DNA from: Leptospira hartskeerlii
GTDB taxonomy: Bacteria; Spirochaetota; Leptospiria; Leptospirales; Leptospiraceae
NCBI RefSeq assembly: GCF_002811475.1
Contig: NZ_NPDL01000014.1
Span: forward strand, 1 to 38,891
Length of the DNA: 38,891 bases
Direction of reading: 5' to 3'
The notes under the pieces were generated by a model. It was given only the letters and a program-made list of their open reading frames with translations. It had not been told where the DNA came from and made no database searches. Positions 24,290-33,397 of this stretch are shown here, piece by piece; the stretch's first letter is position 1; every line of letters starts with the position of its first letter. The position numbers and the translations under genes are program-made.

Positions 24290-25165
24290 TTAGGGGAAGG
24301 ATTCCGCGTATTCTTTCAATTTTGACAAGAATCGATCTGCTTCCGGATAGGCAAGGTGGAGAGCATCGCTGTCTTCGTAGATATCTTTGTTATCGATAAA
24401 CCAAATATATTGAGAAGGAGGAAAGTTTTTTAGAACTGTCTCTCTGGTCCTGGTTTCTTTTGCGGAGGCTAAAATTTCGGGATGCATCGGCATTTCAAAA
24501 AATATTGGCCGGACACCTTTGGCTTCTAATTCTTTAAGGATAGAAGAAAGATACGTCATTCTATCATTCAGCTTTTTCTGTTCTACTGCGGCACCATACC
24601 AACGTTTTACTTCTTCCAGATGTTCATGTTTTAATCGTTTGGAAATTTCGAGGGCTTCGTTTTTTTCTTTAGGATCCTGCTTGATTTCGGCGGCAAAGAA
24701 TCGATCCGTAAATTGGATCACAAATCCTACCGCATAATTCAAGGGTTGCTTTTCGGATTTGAGAACAGGGAAGTTCCTTCTGGTAAAAATAAAAAAAGGA
24801 TCCGTATTCTCTTTAGAGAATTTTTCATTCTCTTTTACAGAAAGTTGATTAACTTCTATCAATACGAATTTGGGAGAAGTATCCGAATTCTTTAATATAG
24901 ATAATCCTGTAAGTGCGCCTTCTCCCACTAAAGAAAGATTAAACCAGCCTGAATTTTGTTTTGGCAACATTCTATCCGACATGGAAGATCCAACGATCAC
25001 ATATTTAGAATCTCTTCCTTCCGTTAAAAAACTTTCTACCCTGACACGATTATGCTGCCACCAGCTTTGTTTCGGTATTTTCTGAGGAGAAACAAAATAC
25101 ACAAAACCGGAATATAGTCCTAAAAATGTCAGAAAGAATAAGCTAAGTCGGATAAAAAATTTCAT
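24290..25165 (-). CDS. SGNH-like partner of MBOAT acyltransferase (DltD/AlgJ-like)
   Basis: 291 aa. An N-terminal membrane anchor (~5-27) precedes an exported domain with GSSMSDR (nucleophile Ser in the first block) and, near the C-terminus, a DALHLAYPEADRF block carrying the Asp/His pair (D-x-x-H) expected for SGNH hydrolases. The start lies two bases after the stop of the MBOAT gene, so the two are coupled. Such pairs O-acylate exported polysaccharides or glycolipids: the MBOAT moves the acyl group and the SGNH protein transfers or edits it. The exact substrate is unknown. Confidence 0.75.
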   Translation of the reverse strand: MKFFIRLSLFFLTFLGLYSGFVYFVSPQKIPKQSWWQHNRVRVESFLTEGRDSKYVIVGSSMSDRMLPKQNSGWFNLSLVGEGALTGLSILKNSDTSPKFVLIEVNQLSVKENEKFSKENTDPFFIFTRRNFPVLKSEKQPLNYAVGFVIQFTDRFFAAEIKQDPKEKNEALEISKRLKHEHLEEVKRWYGAAVEQKKLNDRMTYLSSILKELEAKGVRPIFFEMPMHPEILASAKETRTRETVLKNFPPSQYIWFIDNKDIYEDSDALHLAYPEADRFLSKLKEYAESFP

Positions 25166-25167
25166 AA

Positions 25168-26655
25168 CTAAAATTGAAAATAGATAAATGCGGCAGAAGG
25201 CCCCTTATTCAGAACGATCAGAAATAGCAGGAATGCATAACCGATATTTGAAATCTTCTCCATTGTTTCTTCCGAATACTTTTCCTTATAGTCCGTCCGA
25301 GAACTTAGGTTATCGATAGGTATCTGGTTCCGGGCTTCAAGAGCCGACAGGCTCTTATACCATCCGTAAAAATGATAGAAGAACACTGGAGCAGAAAAGA
25401 ATATTAAAAATGTGCAAAGTTCCCAGTCCGTTCCCAAACTTAAATTCGTACTTAGTAATTTTAGATATTTAATTGCGGTTTCAAAATTAGGTAAACGGAA
25501 TAATAACCAAAGAAGAGAAACGCATAGAAATACAAAACCGACTTTTATAAAGGAAAAGAAACGATTTTCAGGAAGTTTGAATGGAAGATTCTGATCTAAA
25601 AATCTTTCTATAAGTAATAAAAGTCCGTGACCGATCCCCCAAACCATATATCTCCATTCCGCTCCGTGCCAAAGTCCGCCTAATGCCATTACCAAAAATA
25701 GATTTATATAAGTCCTGAAGTTTCCTTTTCTGTTTCCTCCCAAAGGAATATATAGATAATCTCTTAGCCAAGTAGAAAGAGATATATGCCATCTTCTCCA
25801 GAATTCCGAAAAGGTGGAAGATATATAAGGAAAATTGAAATTAGTAGGAAGTCTATAGCCGAATAAGAATGCGATCCCGATAGCGATCAAAGAGTATCCG
25901 GCAAAGTCTGCAAAGATCTGAGCAGAATATCCCAAAATCAAAAGTATTAACGTAAGAGTGGAATGATGCGAATTGTAGGGAAAATCGATAACGAATGTAA
26001 GATCGTTCAAATTATCCGCGATCACCGTTTTCAGAAAATATCCGAGTATTAAGATCTTGGCAGCTTGGATCCAAGGAATGTCCCTGAAATTTTTTGTTTT
26101 TATCTGAGGAAAAAATTCTTTCGCTTTAACGATAGGTCCCGCCACCAATTGAGGGAAAAAATTAATATAGAGAGAAGACTGTAGGATCAGTTTAGGATAG
26201 GGGACCTTCTCCTTGAAAATTTCGGAACCGATCCTATAAAAATCTACTACCATGCTGATCCCATGGAATGTATAAAAAGAAATACCGATCGGAAGAGGGA
26301 TTAGGAAAATCCAATGTACGTCCGAAATATCCGAAGACCCCGAGCTTCCCAATAAAGTTTTGGCGAATAGTCCGCTATATTTAAAGAAGAATAATACGCT
26401 CAGATTTAGGACTACACCTAATGCCAAGATTGCTTTTTTAGATCTGAAATTCGGAGTTTGGATCAGATATACGATACTCGCGTTCCAGAAGATGGAGAAC
26501 AAAAGTAAGATTAGTAACCAAGGATCAGTATACGCGTAAAAATAAAAACTAGCGGCGACTACTGTCAGAAGTTGGAATCTTTTTAGGAAAGGTAGATAGT
26601 AAAGAGTAAAGGTAATTAATAGGAATATGAAAAATCCAAAACTATTAAAATTCAT
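25168..26655 (-). CDS. MBOAT-family O-acyltransferase (AlgI/DltB-like)
   Basis: 495 aa with about ten to twelve membrane helices. The MBOAT signatures RRWHISLSTWLRDYLYIPLGG and GGLWHGAEWRYMVWGIGHG (catalytic His at about residue 330) are present, as in AlgI, DltB and PatA. It probably transfers acyl groups from a cytoplasmic donor to an exported carbohydrate. There is no obvious Shine-Dalgarno and 58 bp separate it from the cyclase gene upstream, so it may be the fourth gene of the DinB–ATP-grasp–cyclase unit or have its own promoter. Confidence 0.9.
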   Translation of the reverse strand: MNFNSFGFFIFLLITFTLYYLPFLKRFQLLTVVAASFYFYAYTDPWLLILLLFSIFWNASIVYLIQTPNFRSKKAILALGVVLNLSVLFFFKYSGLFAKTLLGSSGSSDISDVHWIFLIPLPIGISFYTFHGISMVVDFYRIGSEIFKEKVPYPKLILQSSLYINFFPQLVAGPIVKAKEFFPQIKTKNFRDIPWIQAAKILILGYFLKTVIADNLNDLTFVIDFPYNSHHSTLTLILLILGYSAQIFADFAGYSLIAIGIAFLFGYRLPTNFNFPYISSTFSEFWRRWHISLSTWLRDYLYIPLGGNRKGNFRTYINLFLVMALGGLWHGAEWRYMVWGIGHGLLLLIERFLDQNLPFKLPENRFFSFIKVGFVFLCVSLLWLLFRLPNFETAIKYLKLLSTNLSLGTDWELCTFLIFFSAPVFFYHFYGWYKSLSALEARNQIPIDNLSSRTDYKEKYSEETMEKISNIGYAFLLFLIVLNKGPSAAFIYFQF

Positions 26656-26713
26656 GGGAAAGAAAATCTGACTGGTTCAAATTCTTTCCTGGGAACCTTA
26701 GGTCAAGAACCTA

Positions 26714-27928
26714 TTATACTTCTCGAGCTTCTTTCACCAAAAACATTTCGATCTCTCCCTTGTTCTTAGCTTTTATCAATCCCCTGGACTCGCAGATAAA
26801 ATCTTCTCTCACAAAATGGAATGTATCCAAGGAGATATTCACTTCTCCTGCGACTCCGGAACTCTCCATACGGCTCGCGGTATTTACTGTGTCTCCCCAG
26901 ATATCGTAGGCGAATTTTTCTGTGCCGATCACTCCTGCTACTACACTTCCTGTATGGATGCCCAAGCGTAATTCCCAGGTAGGAAGACCTAAGTTTTGTC
27001 TTTCTACCTTTTGTTTTTTCATAAATTGTTGGAATTCCAACCCGCAGAAAACCGCGTCTCTTGCATGGGTATGATTCGGTGTAGGAAGTCCGGCAACGGC
27101 CATATAGGCGTCTCCGATTGTCTTGATCTTTTCCAAACCGTATTTTTTTGCGATCTTATCGAATTCAGCAAAGAAGAAGTGGAGTTCCTTCACTAATTCT
27201 TCAGGACTCATTTTTTCAGCAATATGGGTAAAGCCGGCCATATCCGTAAATAATACGGTTACACTATCATAACGTTTTGGCTGAACGGTATCGTTCATCT
27301 TTAATTCGTCTGCGATCGATTCAGGAAGAATGTTCCGAAGAAGATTATCCGATTTTTTCCTCTCTATATTGAGGTTCCTGCTAAGTATAAAGATCAATAT
27401 TCCCGTCAGTATCTGGACGAAGATATAGTTTCCTCCCAGATCCATATATTCTGAATCTCTATCTTTTTGAGGAACAATGAAGTTCGGATATAAATATTCA
27501 AATACGTACAAAAAGCCGGTGACGAACGCATAAAATGCGTAGATGAAAAAGATATTATGATTTTTTAAAAGAATAGTGGCAATCACCAATGCCGGTATAA
27601 AATAATAATGGTTTCCTCCGTTGGAGCCTCCATGTAAGAACCAAAGAGAAGATAAATATACGAGTATTGTTAAATTTAAAGGCCAGAAAAGAACGTAATA
27701 AATATTCCTAAATCTGGAAAAATAATACATGGTGAGCAGGATAGAGCCGGATATCAAATTTAGGATAATGACCCGGTGAGAATATTCCGTTTTCTCTTCA
27801 AAAATGGAACCTATGATATTCAAACTCCCATTTACTAGGGAGATCGCGTTAAATAGCCTATGCTCTAGGGAGTTCTTTTTCGGATCTCCGAAGATTAAAT
27901 AAATGAGTTGGATTAGTTTCTGCTTCAT
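26714..27928 (-). CDS. membrane-bound class III adenylate cyclase
   Basis: 404 aa. Six predicted membrane helices (~30-185) precede a class III cyclase domain (~215-400). All catalytic residues are present: metal Asp229 (FTDMAGFT) and Asp273 (GDAYM), adenine-selective Lys269 and Asp342 (YDIWGD), and transition-state Asn349 and Arg353 (VNTASRM). This predicts cAMP rather than cGMP. Its start overlaps the ATP-grasp stop by 4 bp (ATGA, 27925-27928), so it is translated in step with that enzyme. The membrane part is not a domain I can name; it may sense a ligand or the membrane state. Confidence 0.9.
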   Translation of the reverse strand: MKQKLIQLIYLIFGDPKKNSLEHRLFNAISLVNGSLNIIGSIFEEKTEYSHRVIILNLISGSILLTMYYFSRFRNIYYVLFWPLNLTILVYLSSLWFLHGGSNGGNHYYFIPALVIATILLKNHNIFFIYAFYAFVTGFLYVFEYLYPNFIVPQKDRDSEYMDLGGNYIFVQILTGILIFILSRNLNIERKKSDNLLRNILPESIADELKMNDTVQPKRYDSVTVLFTDMAGFTHIAEKMSPEELVKELHFFFAEFDKIAKKYGLEKIKTIGDAYMAVAGLPTPNHTHARDAVFCGLEFQQFMKKQKVERQNLGLPTWELRLGIHTGSVVAGVIGTEKFAYDIWGDTVNTASRMESSGVAGEVNISLDTFHFVREDFICESRGLIKAKNKGEIEMFLVKEAREV

Positions 27929-29001
27929 ATGGAAAGATCGGAGACGATCCTAGTTCCGAAATAGAAATCGCGCAACGCTTTTAAAATAGAAAATAAGCCG
28001 GCGCCTTTCGCTTTGGACTGCCTGGAAATCCGAAAGAGTATCTTCCATTGGGAAAATAATATGGAATATCTTTCTCTAAATGAAAATCTGGGATCGTATA
28101 TATTCGTAGATTCGGAAGTAACCCCGTTTAATTCCACTATATGTAGATCTTTTCCTTCTAAAAAATCTTTGAGAGAAGAAAATCGAATATCGTATCTTCC
28201 GAAATAAAAGCCCGAAAATGAAGTAGAGATCTCATCTATCTTATTTTCTAATTCGGAGGTGATCCATTCTGAGCCGTCTAAAAATAAGGTTCCCTGGCAA
28301 TGATTCCCTGCTTCCGAAAGACAGATAATTTCTCCTAATTTAGGGATCTTCTCCCAGACCTCTGAAAATCTTTTTTGAAATGTTTCCTTTTGTATTTTGA
28401 ATCTGGGATGATTTTCGACTAATTGGGAAAGAGTAGATATCCCATTTCCTACCAACTTAGGAAATACTTTTCTGGTGACCGAAAATATTTTACCCTTTGT
28501 TTCATTCGGATATCTATAATAAAAAACTCCGACTTCAAACGGACCAGGATGGAACTCTTGGACAAGAAGATCCACGTTTGATTCCAGTAAACATTCTTCT
28601 AATTGTTTTGGGTCTTTGACTTTTCTGACTCCTTGTCCTCTTTGCCCTGAATCGGGTTTGAGTATGATCGGGAATTTTAAACCAATCGAATTCATTTTTT
28701 CTAAAATAGAATGTACGTCTTTTGAATCTTTTGGAACTAAAAAGAATTTTAATATGTGTTGAGGGTCCAGTCCTCGTAATATTTTAAATTTGGATTCTCC
28801 TACGAGTCCTCCTAATTCAATTCCCGGATCTGCAGCTGCGATCGTTCCGAATCCTAAGGAAGAAATAGATCCTGATCGAATGGAACGAATTGATTCGAAT
28901 GCTATATAAGGTATCAAAGGCAGATACAATTTCCAAGTAGGCCAGAATTCCATAGGATCGGATTGCCTAAGAAGATCTTGTTCTGTCTGTGTTTCTAACA
29001 T
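27925..29001 (-). CDS. ATP-grasp family ligase (D-Ala-D-Ala-ligase-like fold)
   Basis: 358 aa. ATP-grasp features: ILKPDSGQRGQGV (113-125, phosphate-binding loop with the lysine), VQEFHPGPFEVGVFYYR (~147-163), GRYDIRF (268-274) and IVELNG (288-293, metal-binding Glu290/Asn292). VTRKVFPKLVGNGISTLSQL resembles cyanophycin-synthetase and Ddl relatives. It should form an amide or peptide bond by an acyl-phosphate intermediate; substrates are unknown. The start shares one base with the DinB-fold gene's stop and its own stop overlaps the cyclase start by 4 bp, so all three are coupled. Confidence 0.82.
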   Translation of the reverse strand: MLETQTEQDLLRQSDPMEFWPTWKLYLPLIPYIAFESIRSIRSGSISSLGFGTIAAADPGIELGGLVGESKFKILRGLDPQHILKFFLVPKDSKDVHSILEKMNSIGLKFPIILKPDSGQRGQGVRKVKDPKQLEECLLESNVDLLVQEFHPGPFEVGVFYYRYPNETKGKIFSVTRKVFPKLVGNGISTLSQLVENHPRFKIQKETFQKRFSEVWEKIPKLGEIICLSEAGNHCQGTLFLDGSEWITSELENKIDEISTSFSGFYFGRYDIRFSSLKDFLEGKDLHIVELNGVTSESTNIYDPRFSFRERYSILFSQWKILFRISRQSKAKGAGLFSILKALRDFYFGTRIVSDLSI

Positions 29002-29546
29002 TAGATGACCGGATCCCAGGGGAGAATGAGCCTACTTGAATTATATTGGATGGTTGAAATTGCAAACCCGAAATTTTCCGGAATATCTTCGAACCCAAGA
29101 TCATGCTCTAACGCAACTCTTATGATAGCTTCATGATGAATCGTATGTTCTTGCACATAGAGCAATTCTCTTTCCCAAGAGGAATTTACTATATTCTCCA
29201 GTCCGGAAGAAGAATGGACTAAATAGGAAACTTTGACTTCTCCTTCCCAATTTCTTTGTTCGAATTCTCTTTGTAATTCAAAAAGACGGTCTGCTGCCGC
29301 CTTCGGAGAATTTTCATAAAGTGGATTTCTTTCTCTTTGGTCATAAGAAACGAGTCCGGTATTATAACCGTTTAATAATGCCTCTGCAAATTCTAAACAA
29401 TGACGGACCTGCTTTCCGATACTCGCGCCTGATAGAAGATGTAAAGGGCGAGTGTAATTTCTTTCCGAGATCCTAAGTAATAAATCCGCAAATCTCGAAA
29501 AAATGATCTCCAGAGAATCGATTAAGTCTGATTTTGTCTGCCTCAT
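29001..29546 (-). CDS. DinB-fold (YfiT/DinB-like) metal-binding protein
   Basis: 181 aa, an all-helical four-helix-bundle-sized protein. The family's metal triad is visible: His49 (GKQVRHCLEF), with His134 and His138 in EHTIHHEAIIR (HxxxH). DinB-fold enzymes are often thiol-dependent transferases or, when fused, part of EgtB-like enzymes. The first gene of the run, it starts just downstream of the pst terminator and has no clear Shine-Dalgarno; TAATAT lies about 20 bases upstream as a possible -10. Linkage to an ATP-grasp ligase suggests small-molecule biosynthesis. Confidence 0.75.
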   Translation of the reverse strand: MRQTKSDLIDSLEIIFSRFADLLLRISERNYTRPLHLLSGASIGKQVRHCLEFAEALLNGYNTGLVSYDQRERNPLYENSPKAAADRLFELQREFEQRNWEGEVKVSYLVHSSSGLENIVNSSWERELLYVQEHTIHHEAIIRVALEHDLGFEDIPENFGFAISTIQYNSSRLILPWDPVI

Positions 29547-29594
29547 TGCGGGAAACTTCGAATATTAGGGCTTTAGGTTACAGTGTAGAATAAA

Positions 29595-29621
29595 AAAACG
29601 CCTGCAGAATACAGGCGTTTT
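29595..29621 (-). terminator. intrinsic terminator of the pst operon
   Basis: AAAACGCCTG (29595-29604) and CAGGCGTTTT (29612-29621) form a perfect 10-bp stem with a 7-nt loop. On the minus strand the stem is followed by a T7 run, 25 bp past the pstB stop. This is the strongest terminator in the window. Confidence 0.9.
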
Positions 29622-29645
29622 CCAAAGAAAATATTCGATCCGAGA

Positions 29646-30410
29646 TCAGCCGAATTTTCCGGAGATATAATCCTCTGTTTCTTTTTTAGAAGGATCATGG
29701 AACATCTTTTTAGTGGTATCGAATTCCACCAAACGTCCCATATAGAAGAAGCCTGTGTAATCACTTACCCTGGCGGCTTGTTGCATATTATGTGTCACGA
29801 TCACGATTGTATATGAATCTTTGAATTCGGAAATAAACTCTTCCACCTTTTTAGTGGAGATCGGGTCCAATGCAGAACAAGGTTCGTCCATTAGGATCAC
29901 TTCAGGGTTCATTGCGATCGCTCTTGCGATACATAACCTTTGTTGTTGTCCTCCGGAAAGTCCAAGAGCGCTATCGTTCAATCTATCCTTAACTTCTTTC
30001 CAAAGAGCGGACTTTCTTAGACTTTCTTCGACGATATGATCCATCTGGTCTTTGGAAACGCCGCCGTTCAGTTTCAAACCGTAAGCGATATTTTCATAAA
30101 TGGATTTAGGAAATGGGAAGGACTTTTGAAAGACCATTCCGACCCTTTTTCTGAGTTCCACAACGTTCATTAGAGGATCATAAATATTGATGCCATCTAT
30201 TTCAAGTTTGCCGTTCACCTTGGAACTATCGATCACATCATTCATACGATTGATCGATCTTAAAAAAGTGGATTTACCGCAACCGGAAGGGCCTATGAAC
30301 GCAGTGACCTTCTTCGCATGTATCTCTAATGAAATATCATGCAATGCCTGGTTTTCACCGTAGAAAAAATTGAAATGGCGGGATTTTATTTTTACTTTTG
30401 TATCTTTCAT
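29646..30410 (-). CDS. pstB: phosphate ABC transporter ATP-binding protein PstB
   Basis: 254 aa, the usual PstB length. Walker [10 protein letters not shown] (40-48), signature LSGGQQQR (151-158), Walker B VILMDEP (171-177) and the PstB-specific SALDPIST are all intact. It powers phosphate import through PstC–PstA. It is the last gene of the operon, followed by a strong terminator rather than by phoU, which commonly follows pstB in other bacteria. Confidence 0.96.
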   Translation of the reverse strand: MKDTKVKIKSRHFNFFYGENQALHDISLEIHAKKVTAFIGPSGCGKSTFLRSINRMNDVIDSSKVNGKLEIDGINIYDPLMNVVELRKRVGMVFQKSFPFPKSIYENIAYGLKLNGGVSKDQMDHIVEESLRKSALWKEVKDRLNDSALGLSGGQQQRLCIARAIAMNPEVILMDEPCSALDPISTKKVEEFISEFKDSYTIVIVTHNMQQAARVSDYTGFFYMGRLVEFDTTKKMFHDPSKKETEDYISGKFG

Positions 30411-30444
30411 CTGCGATTAACTCCTCGCATCTCCAATAAAAACG

Positions 30445-31389
30445 TTATACATGGGCTTTGGCCCTGGACTTCCTGATTCTGTATCTTAAGAATGTAGCGA
30501 AAAAACTCATCCCGAAGGTAAGAGTTAATAATACGACTGTGGTTGCGTATTGTTTCGGCATAGCCGCATCTACATCAGGCGATTGAGTTGCCAATACGAA
30601 CAAGTGGTAACCTAATTGCATGAACTGATCCGAAAGATGAGAAGGTAGCTCCGGTAAGGAATACACAACTCCTACGAATAAGATCGGAGCCACTTCTCCT
30701 GCACCTCTTCCAATCGCAAGGATTGCTCCTGTTAAAATCCCTGTTAAAGAATTAGGAAGGATCAATTTCCAGATGGTCTGCCATTTGGTTGCACCTAACG
30801 CGAGACTGGATTCTCTCATTTCTCTCGGAATACTTCTCATGGTTTCTTCGACAGAAATAATGACTACCGGCAGGGTGAGGATCGCAAGAGTTGCCGCCGC
30901 CCAGATCAAAGCTGGTTTGCCCCAAACTGGAGTAGTATTGTTTGCAACGTAATCCATTCCTTTTCCAAGAAATTGGATGAAGAATCCTACTCCGAAAAGA
31001 CCGAATACTATGGAAGGAACTCCTGCCAATGTGTTGATCGCAAATCTAACAGTCATTGCGAACTTAGAATCTCTCGCGGTATATTCAGAAAGAAAGATCC
31101 CCGTGGCAGTTCCGATCGGAATACTAAATAAGATCATTATAAAAACTAGATATACTGTTCCGTAGATCGCAGGAAAGATCCCACCTTCTAAGTTATTATT
31201 CCTGGGCGCTTCCGTTAGGAATTCCCAGTTAACTCCGGAAATCCCTTTGTAGAATATATTCCCGAGCATGAGAATGACTGCCGATAAAATGAGTCCAGTT
31301 GCAAGCATCGGACCACCAAGGGCTAATAGGGAATAAATTTTATCTTGAATGACTTTTCTTTTTTTAAGTCTGACTTTTTTCCATTTCAA
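30445..31389 (-). CDS. pstA: phosphate ABC transporter permease PstA
   Basis: 314 aa with six membrane helices. The binding-protein-dependent permease (EAA) loop is clear: SIPREMRESSLALGATKWQ then a transmembrane segment with GRGAGEVAPI, characteristic of PstA. It partners PstC in the inner membrane. It lies 34 bp upstream of pstB and 24 bp downstream of pstC, within one operon. Confidence 0.95.
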   Translation of the reverse strand: MKWKKVRLKKRKVIQDKIYSLLALGGPMLATGLILSAVILMLGNIFYKGISGVNWEFLTEAPRNNNLEGGIFPAIYGTVYLVFIMILFSIPIGTATGIFLSEYTARDSKFAMTVRFAINTLAGVPSIVFGLFGVGFFIQFLGKGMDYVANNTTPVWGKPALIWAAATLAILTLPVVIISVEETMRSIPREMRESSLALGATKWQTIWKLILPNSLTGILTGAILAIGRGAGEVAPILFVGVVYSLPELPSHLSDQFMQLGYHLFVLATQSPDVDAAMPKQYATTVVLLTLTFGMSFFATFLRYRIRKSRAKAHV

Positions 31390-31413
31390 AGAGGTTTACC
31401 AAATCTTGTTTCG

Positions 31414-32496
31414 TCAGGAGCCATGAAACTTTTTCATAAGCCGTTTTTTAACATACAGCTCAGTGATTGCGTTCAAGGAAAAAGTGAATAGGAACAAAAG
31501 AACTCCTAGGAAGAACAGAATATTATAATGTTCTGATCCCCAGATGACCTCTCCCATTTCCGCGCCGATCGTGGCGGCAAATGTCCTACTCGGATCGAAA
31601 ATGCCGAAGCTCATCATAGGGGCATTACCTGTAGCCATAAGAGCGATCATCGTTTCTCCGAAGGCTCTTCCTATCCCCAAAAGTACTGCGGCGAATACTC
31701 CAGGCAATGCCGCGGGAAGCATAACTCTATAAGCGGTTTGCCATTCGGTAGCTCCCAATGCCAAGGATGCCTGTCTATAAGATTGAGGCACTGTGCTTAG
31801 TGCATCTTCTGCAACCGTAAATATGATCGGAGTGACTGCGATCGCTAAACCGATCCCCCCGGTCAGAGCGTTCAATCTGAAATCTATATCGAAGGTTGCC
31901 TTTACTAAGGTGGCAACATCCATTAAACAGAAAAATCCAATCACGACAGAAGGGAAGTTTGCAAGCATTTCGATTGCAGGCTTTATGATCTCTCTCACCC
32001 TTTGAGATACGAAAAACGTAATATTCAAAGCGGCTAAAATGGCTAATGGTGCGCCGAGTAGAATTGCTATAATCGTGGTTTTTGCGGTCCCAACGATCAA
32101 AGGTAGAATACCGAATTTAGGAACGGAAGATACAGGCTGCCATACTTTGCTGAAAAGATTTTCGAAAAGAGAAAGTTTTTCAGGCTCGGGAGTAGGTGCC
32201 GCTACTGTCTTATTCAATTCTAAAGTATCTCCATCTGGATTATATTCTGTAGGAGCATCCGAACTGGAGTCAGGATTGTATTCCGTTGGGGCACCTGAAC
32301 TTTGGATTGTAGAAGTGGCTTGCGGAGAATCCGAGAAGAATAAGGAAGAAGCTTCTCTAAAGACGAAGAAAAAAATAAGAAGAATGATAAGGATGGAAGT
32401 TGCAGCGGTACCTTTAACTAAGGTCTCCGCGAAAACGTCTATTTTTCTTCTGCTCGGATGTAATAGATATCTCAGCAGAGGATCGAGTTTGCTCAT
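31414..32496 (-). CDS. pstC: phosphate ABC transporter permease PstC with a repeat-bearing periplasmic loop
   Basis: 360 aa, about 40 more than E. coli PstC. The permease core is typical: LSTVPQSYRQASLALGATEWQ and GRAFGETMIALMATGNAP. The extra length is a loop at ~51-118 between the first two membrane helices. It contains the octapeptide APTEYNPD twice (69-76 and 81-88), acidic and Ser/Pro-rich around it. The loop should face the periplasm, where PstS docks. The two copies differ at six of eight codons, all synonymously. Confidence 0.94.
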   Translation of the reverse strand: MSKLDPLLRYLLHPSRRKIDVFAETLVKGTAATSILIILLIFFFVFREASSLFFSDSPQATSTIQSSGAPTEYNPDSSSDAPTEYNPDGDTLELNKTVAAPTPEPEKLSLFENLFSKVWQPVSSVPKFGILPLIVGTAKTTIIAILLGAPLAILAALNITFFVSQRVREIIKPAIEMLANFPSVVIGFFCLMDVATLVKATFDIDFRLNALTGGIGLAIAVTPIIFTVAEDALSTVPQSYRQASLALGATEWQTAYRVMLPAALPGVFAAVLLGIGRAFGETMIALMATGNAPMMSFGIFDPSRTFAATIGAEMGEVIWGSEHYNILFFLGVLLFLFTFSLNAITELYVKKRLMKKFHGS

Positions 32497-32525
32497 TGAA
32501 TGTTCCGAATTCTGGATTTAAGAAA

Positions 32526-32545
32526 GGCTCCCGTTTCCGAGAGCC
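32526..32545 (-). terminator. attenuator-like hairpin between pstS and pstC
   Basis: Minus-strand RNA would fold GGCTCTCG–GAAA–CGGGAGCC, an 8-bp stem with one G·U and a stable GNRA tetraloop, followed by a weak T-rich run (TTTCTT). It lies 12 bp past the pstS stop. A leaky terminator here would give more PstS than PstCAB, or the stem may protect the pstS 3' end. Confidence 0.65.
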
Positions 32546-32557
32546 GATCAAACAATA

Positions 32558-33397
32558 TTACTTTTTCTTAAGAGGGAAGTAACCTACGTCCTTCACAACT
32601 TTTTGTCCGTCTTTTCCGATCACCCAATCGATAAACTTTTTGGTTTGGTCTTTAGGTGCTTCTCTCAGATAAAAATATAGGTATCTGGAGATCGGATATT
32701 TGTTAGTCAAAATATTCGCTTCGGTTGGAAGTTCCGCTTTAGAGTTTGCGTCGGCAGAAACTGCAACATCTTTTACTCCGGAAGCGTAAGCCGCACCACC
32801 GTAACCGATTCCCCATTTGTCTTTGGAGATCGCGTTCACTAATGCTGCAGTTCCTACCATATGTTGAGCAGAAGGATCGAAGTCTTGTTTTTCAAGAGCG
32901 TGCTCTTTGAAATACTCGTAAGTTCCGGAGTTATTCTCACGGCTATAAAGTACGATTTTATGATCTTCTCCGCCAACTTCTTTCCAATTGGTGATCTTTC
33001 CTGTGAAAATTTTACGGATTTCTTCCAGAGAAAGTTTTGCAACTGGATTCTTTTTGTTTACATAAAGAGAAATACCATCGATTGCAACCTTGATTTCCAC
33101 ACCATTGGAATTATATTTTTCCTTTAATTGTTGGATTTCTTGAGGTTTGAGAGGGCGAGAAGCGGAACAAATATCCGTGGTGCCGTTGATTAGAGCGGCG
33201 ATCCCTGTTCCGGATCCACCTCCGGTAACTTGGAATTGAACGGATTTATCCGGGAAGGTTTCGGTCCATTTTTGAACCAGGATAACCATCGTATCGGACC
33301 CTTTAATGGTGATTGTCTTTTTCTCTTCCCCGGATACGGAAAATGAAGAAAGAGCGAATGCTAATAAGACAATAAGTCTTAAACCTATCTTTTTCAT
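32558..33397 (-). CDS. pstS: periplasmic phosphate-binding protein PstS
   Basis: 279 aa from ATG 33397, where a normal signal peptide begins (MKKIGLRLIVLLAF, cleavage after SVSG). An upstream in-frame ATG at 33433 would put 12 basic residues before the signal and lacks a ribosome site; AGGAG lies 13 bases before 33397. Phosphate-binding motifs are IKGSDTM, the VTGGGSGTGIAALINGTTDI loop and SASRPLK, with SRENNSGTYEYF further on. It delivers phosphate to PstCAB and is encoded just before them. Confidence 0.95.
   Translation of the reverse strand: MKKIGLRLIVLLAFALSSFSVSGEEKKTITIKGSDTMVILVQKWTETFPDKSVQFQVTGGGSGTGIAALINGTTDICSASRPLKPQEIQQLKEKYNSNGVEIKVAIDGISLYVNKKNPVAKLSLEEIRKIFTGKITNWKEVGGEDHKIVLYSRENNSGTYEYFKEHALEKQDFDPSAQHMVGTAALVNAISKDKWGIGYGGAAYASGVKDVAVSADANSKAELPTEANILTNKYPISRYLYFYLREAPKDQTKKFIDWVIGKDGQKVVKDVGYFPLKKK

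Noticed and set aside
24285..24296. CCCCTTTAGGGG hairpin at the end of the SGNH gene
   Set aside because: Only 4 bp of stem and no T tract on either strand; too weak to call a terminator.
29576..29582. Single GGTTACA (TGTAACC on minus) before the DinB-fold gene, like the PHO-box word
   Set aside because: No second copy at 11 or 22 bp, so it lacks the phased array.
29573..29764. Minus-strand frame overlapping the pstB end and its terminator
   Set aside because: It runs through a strong intrinsic terminator and is in a shifted frame of pstB.
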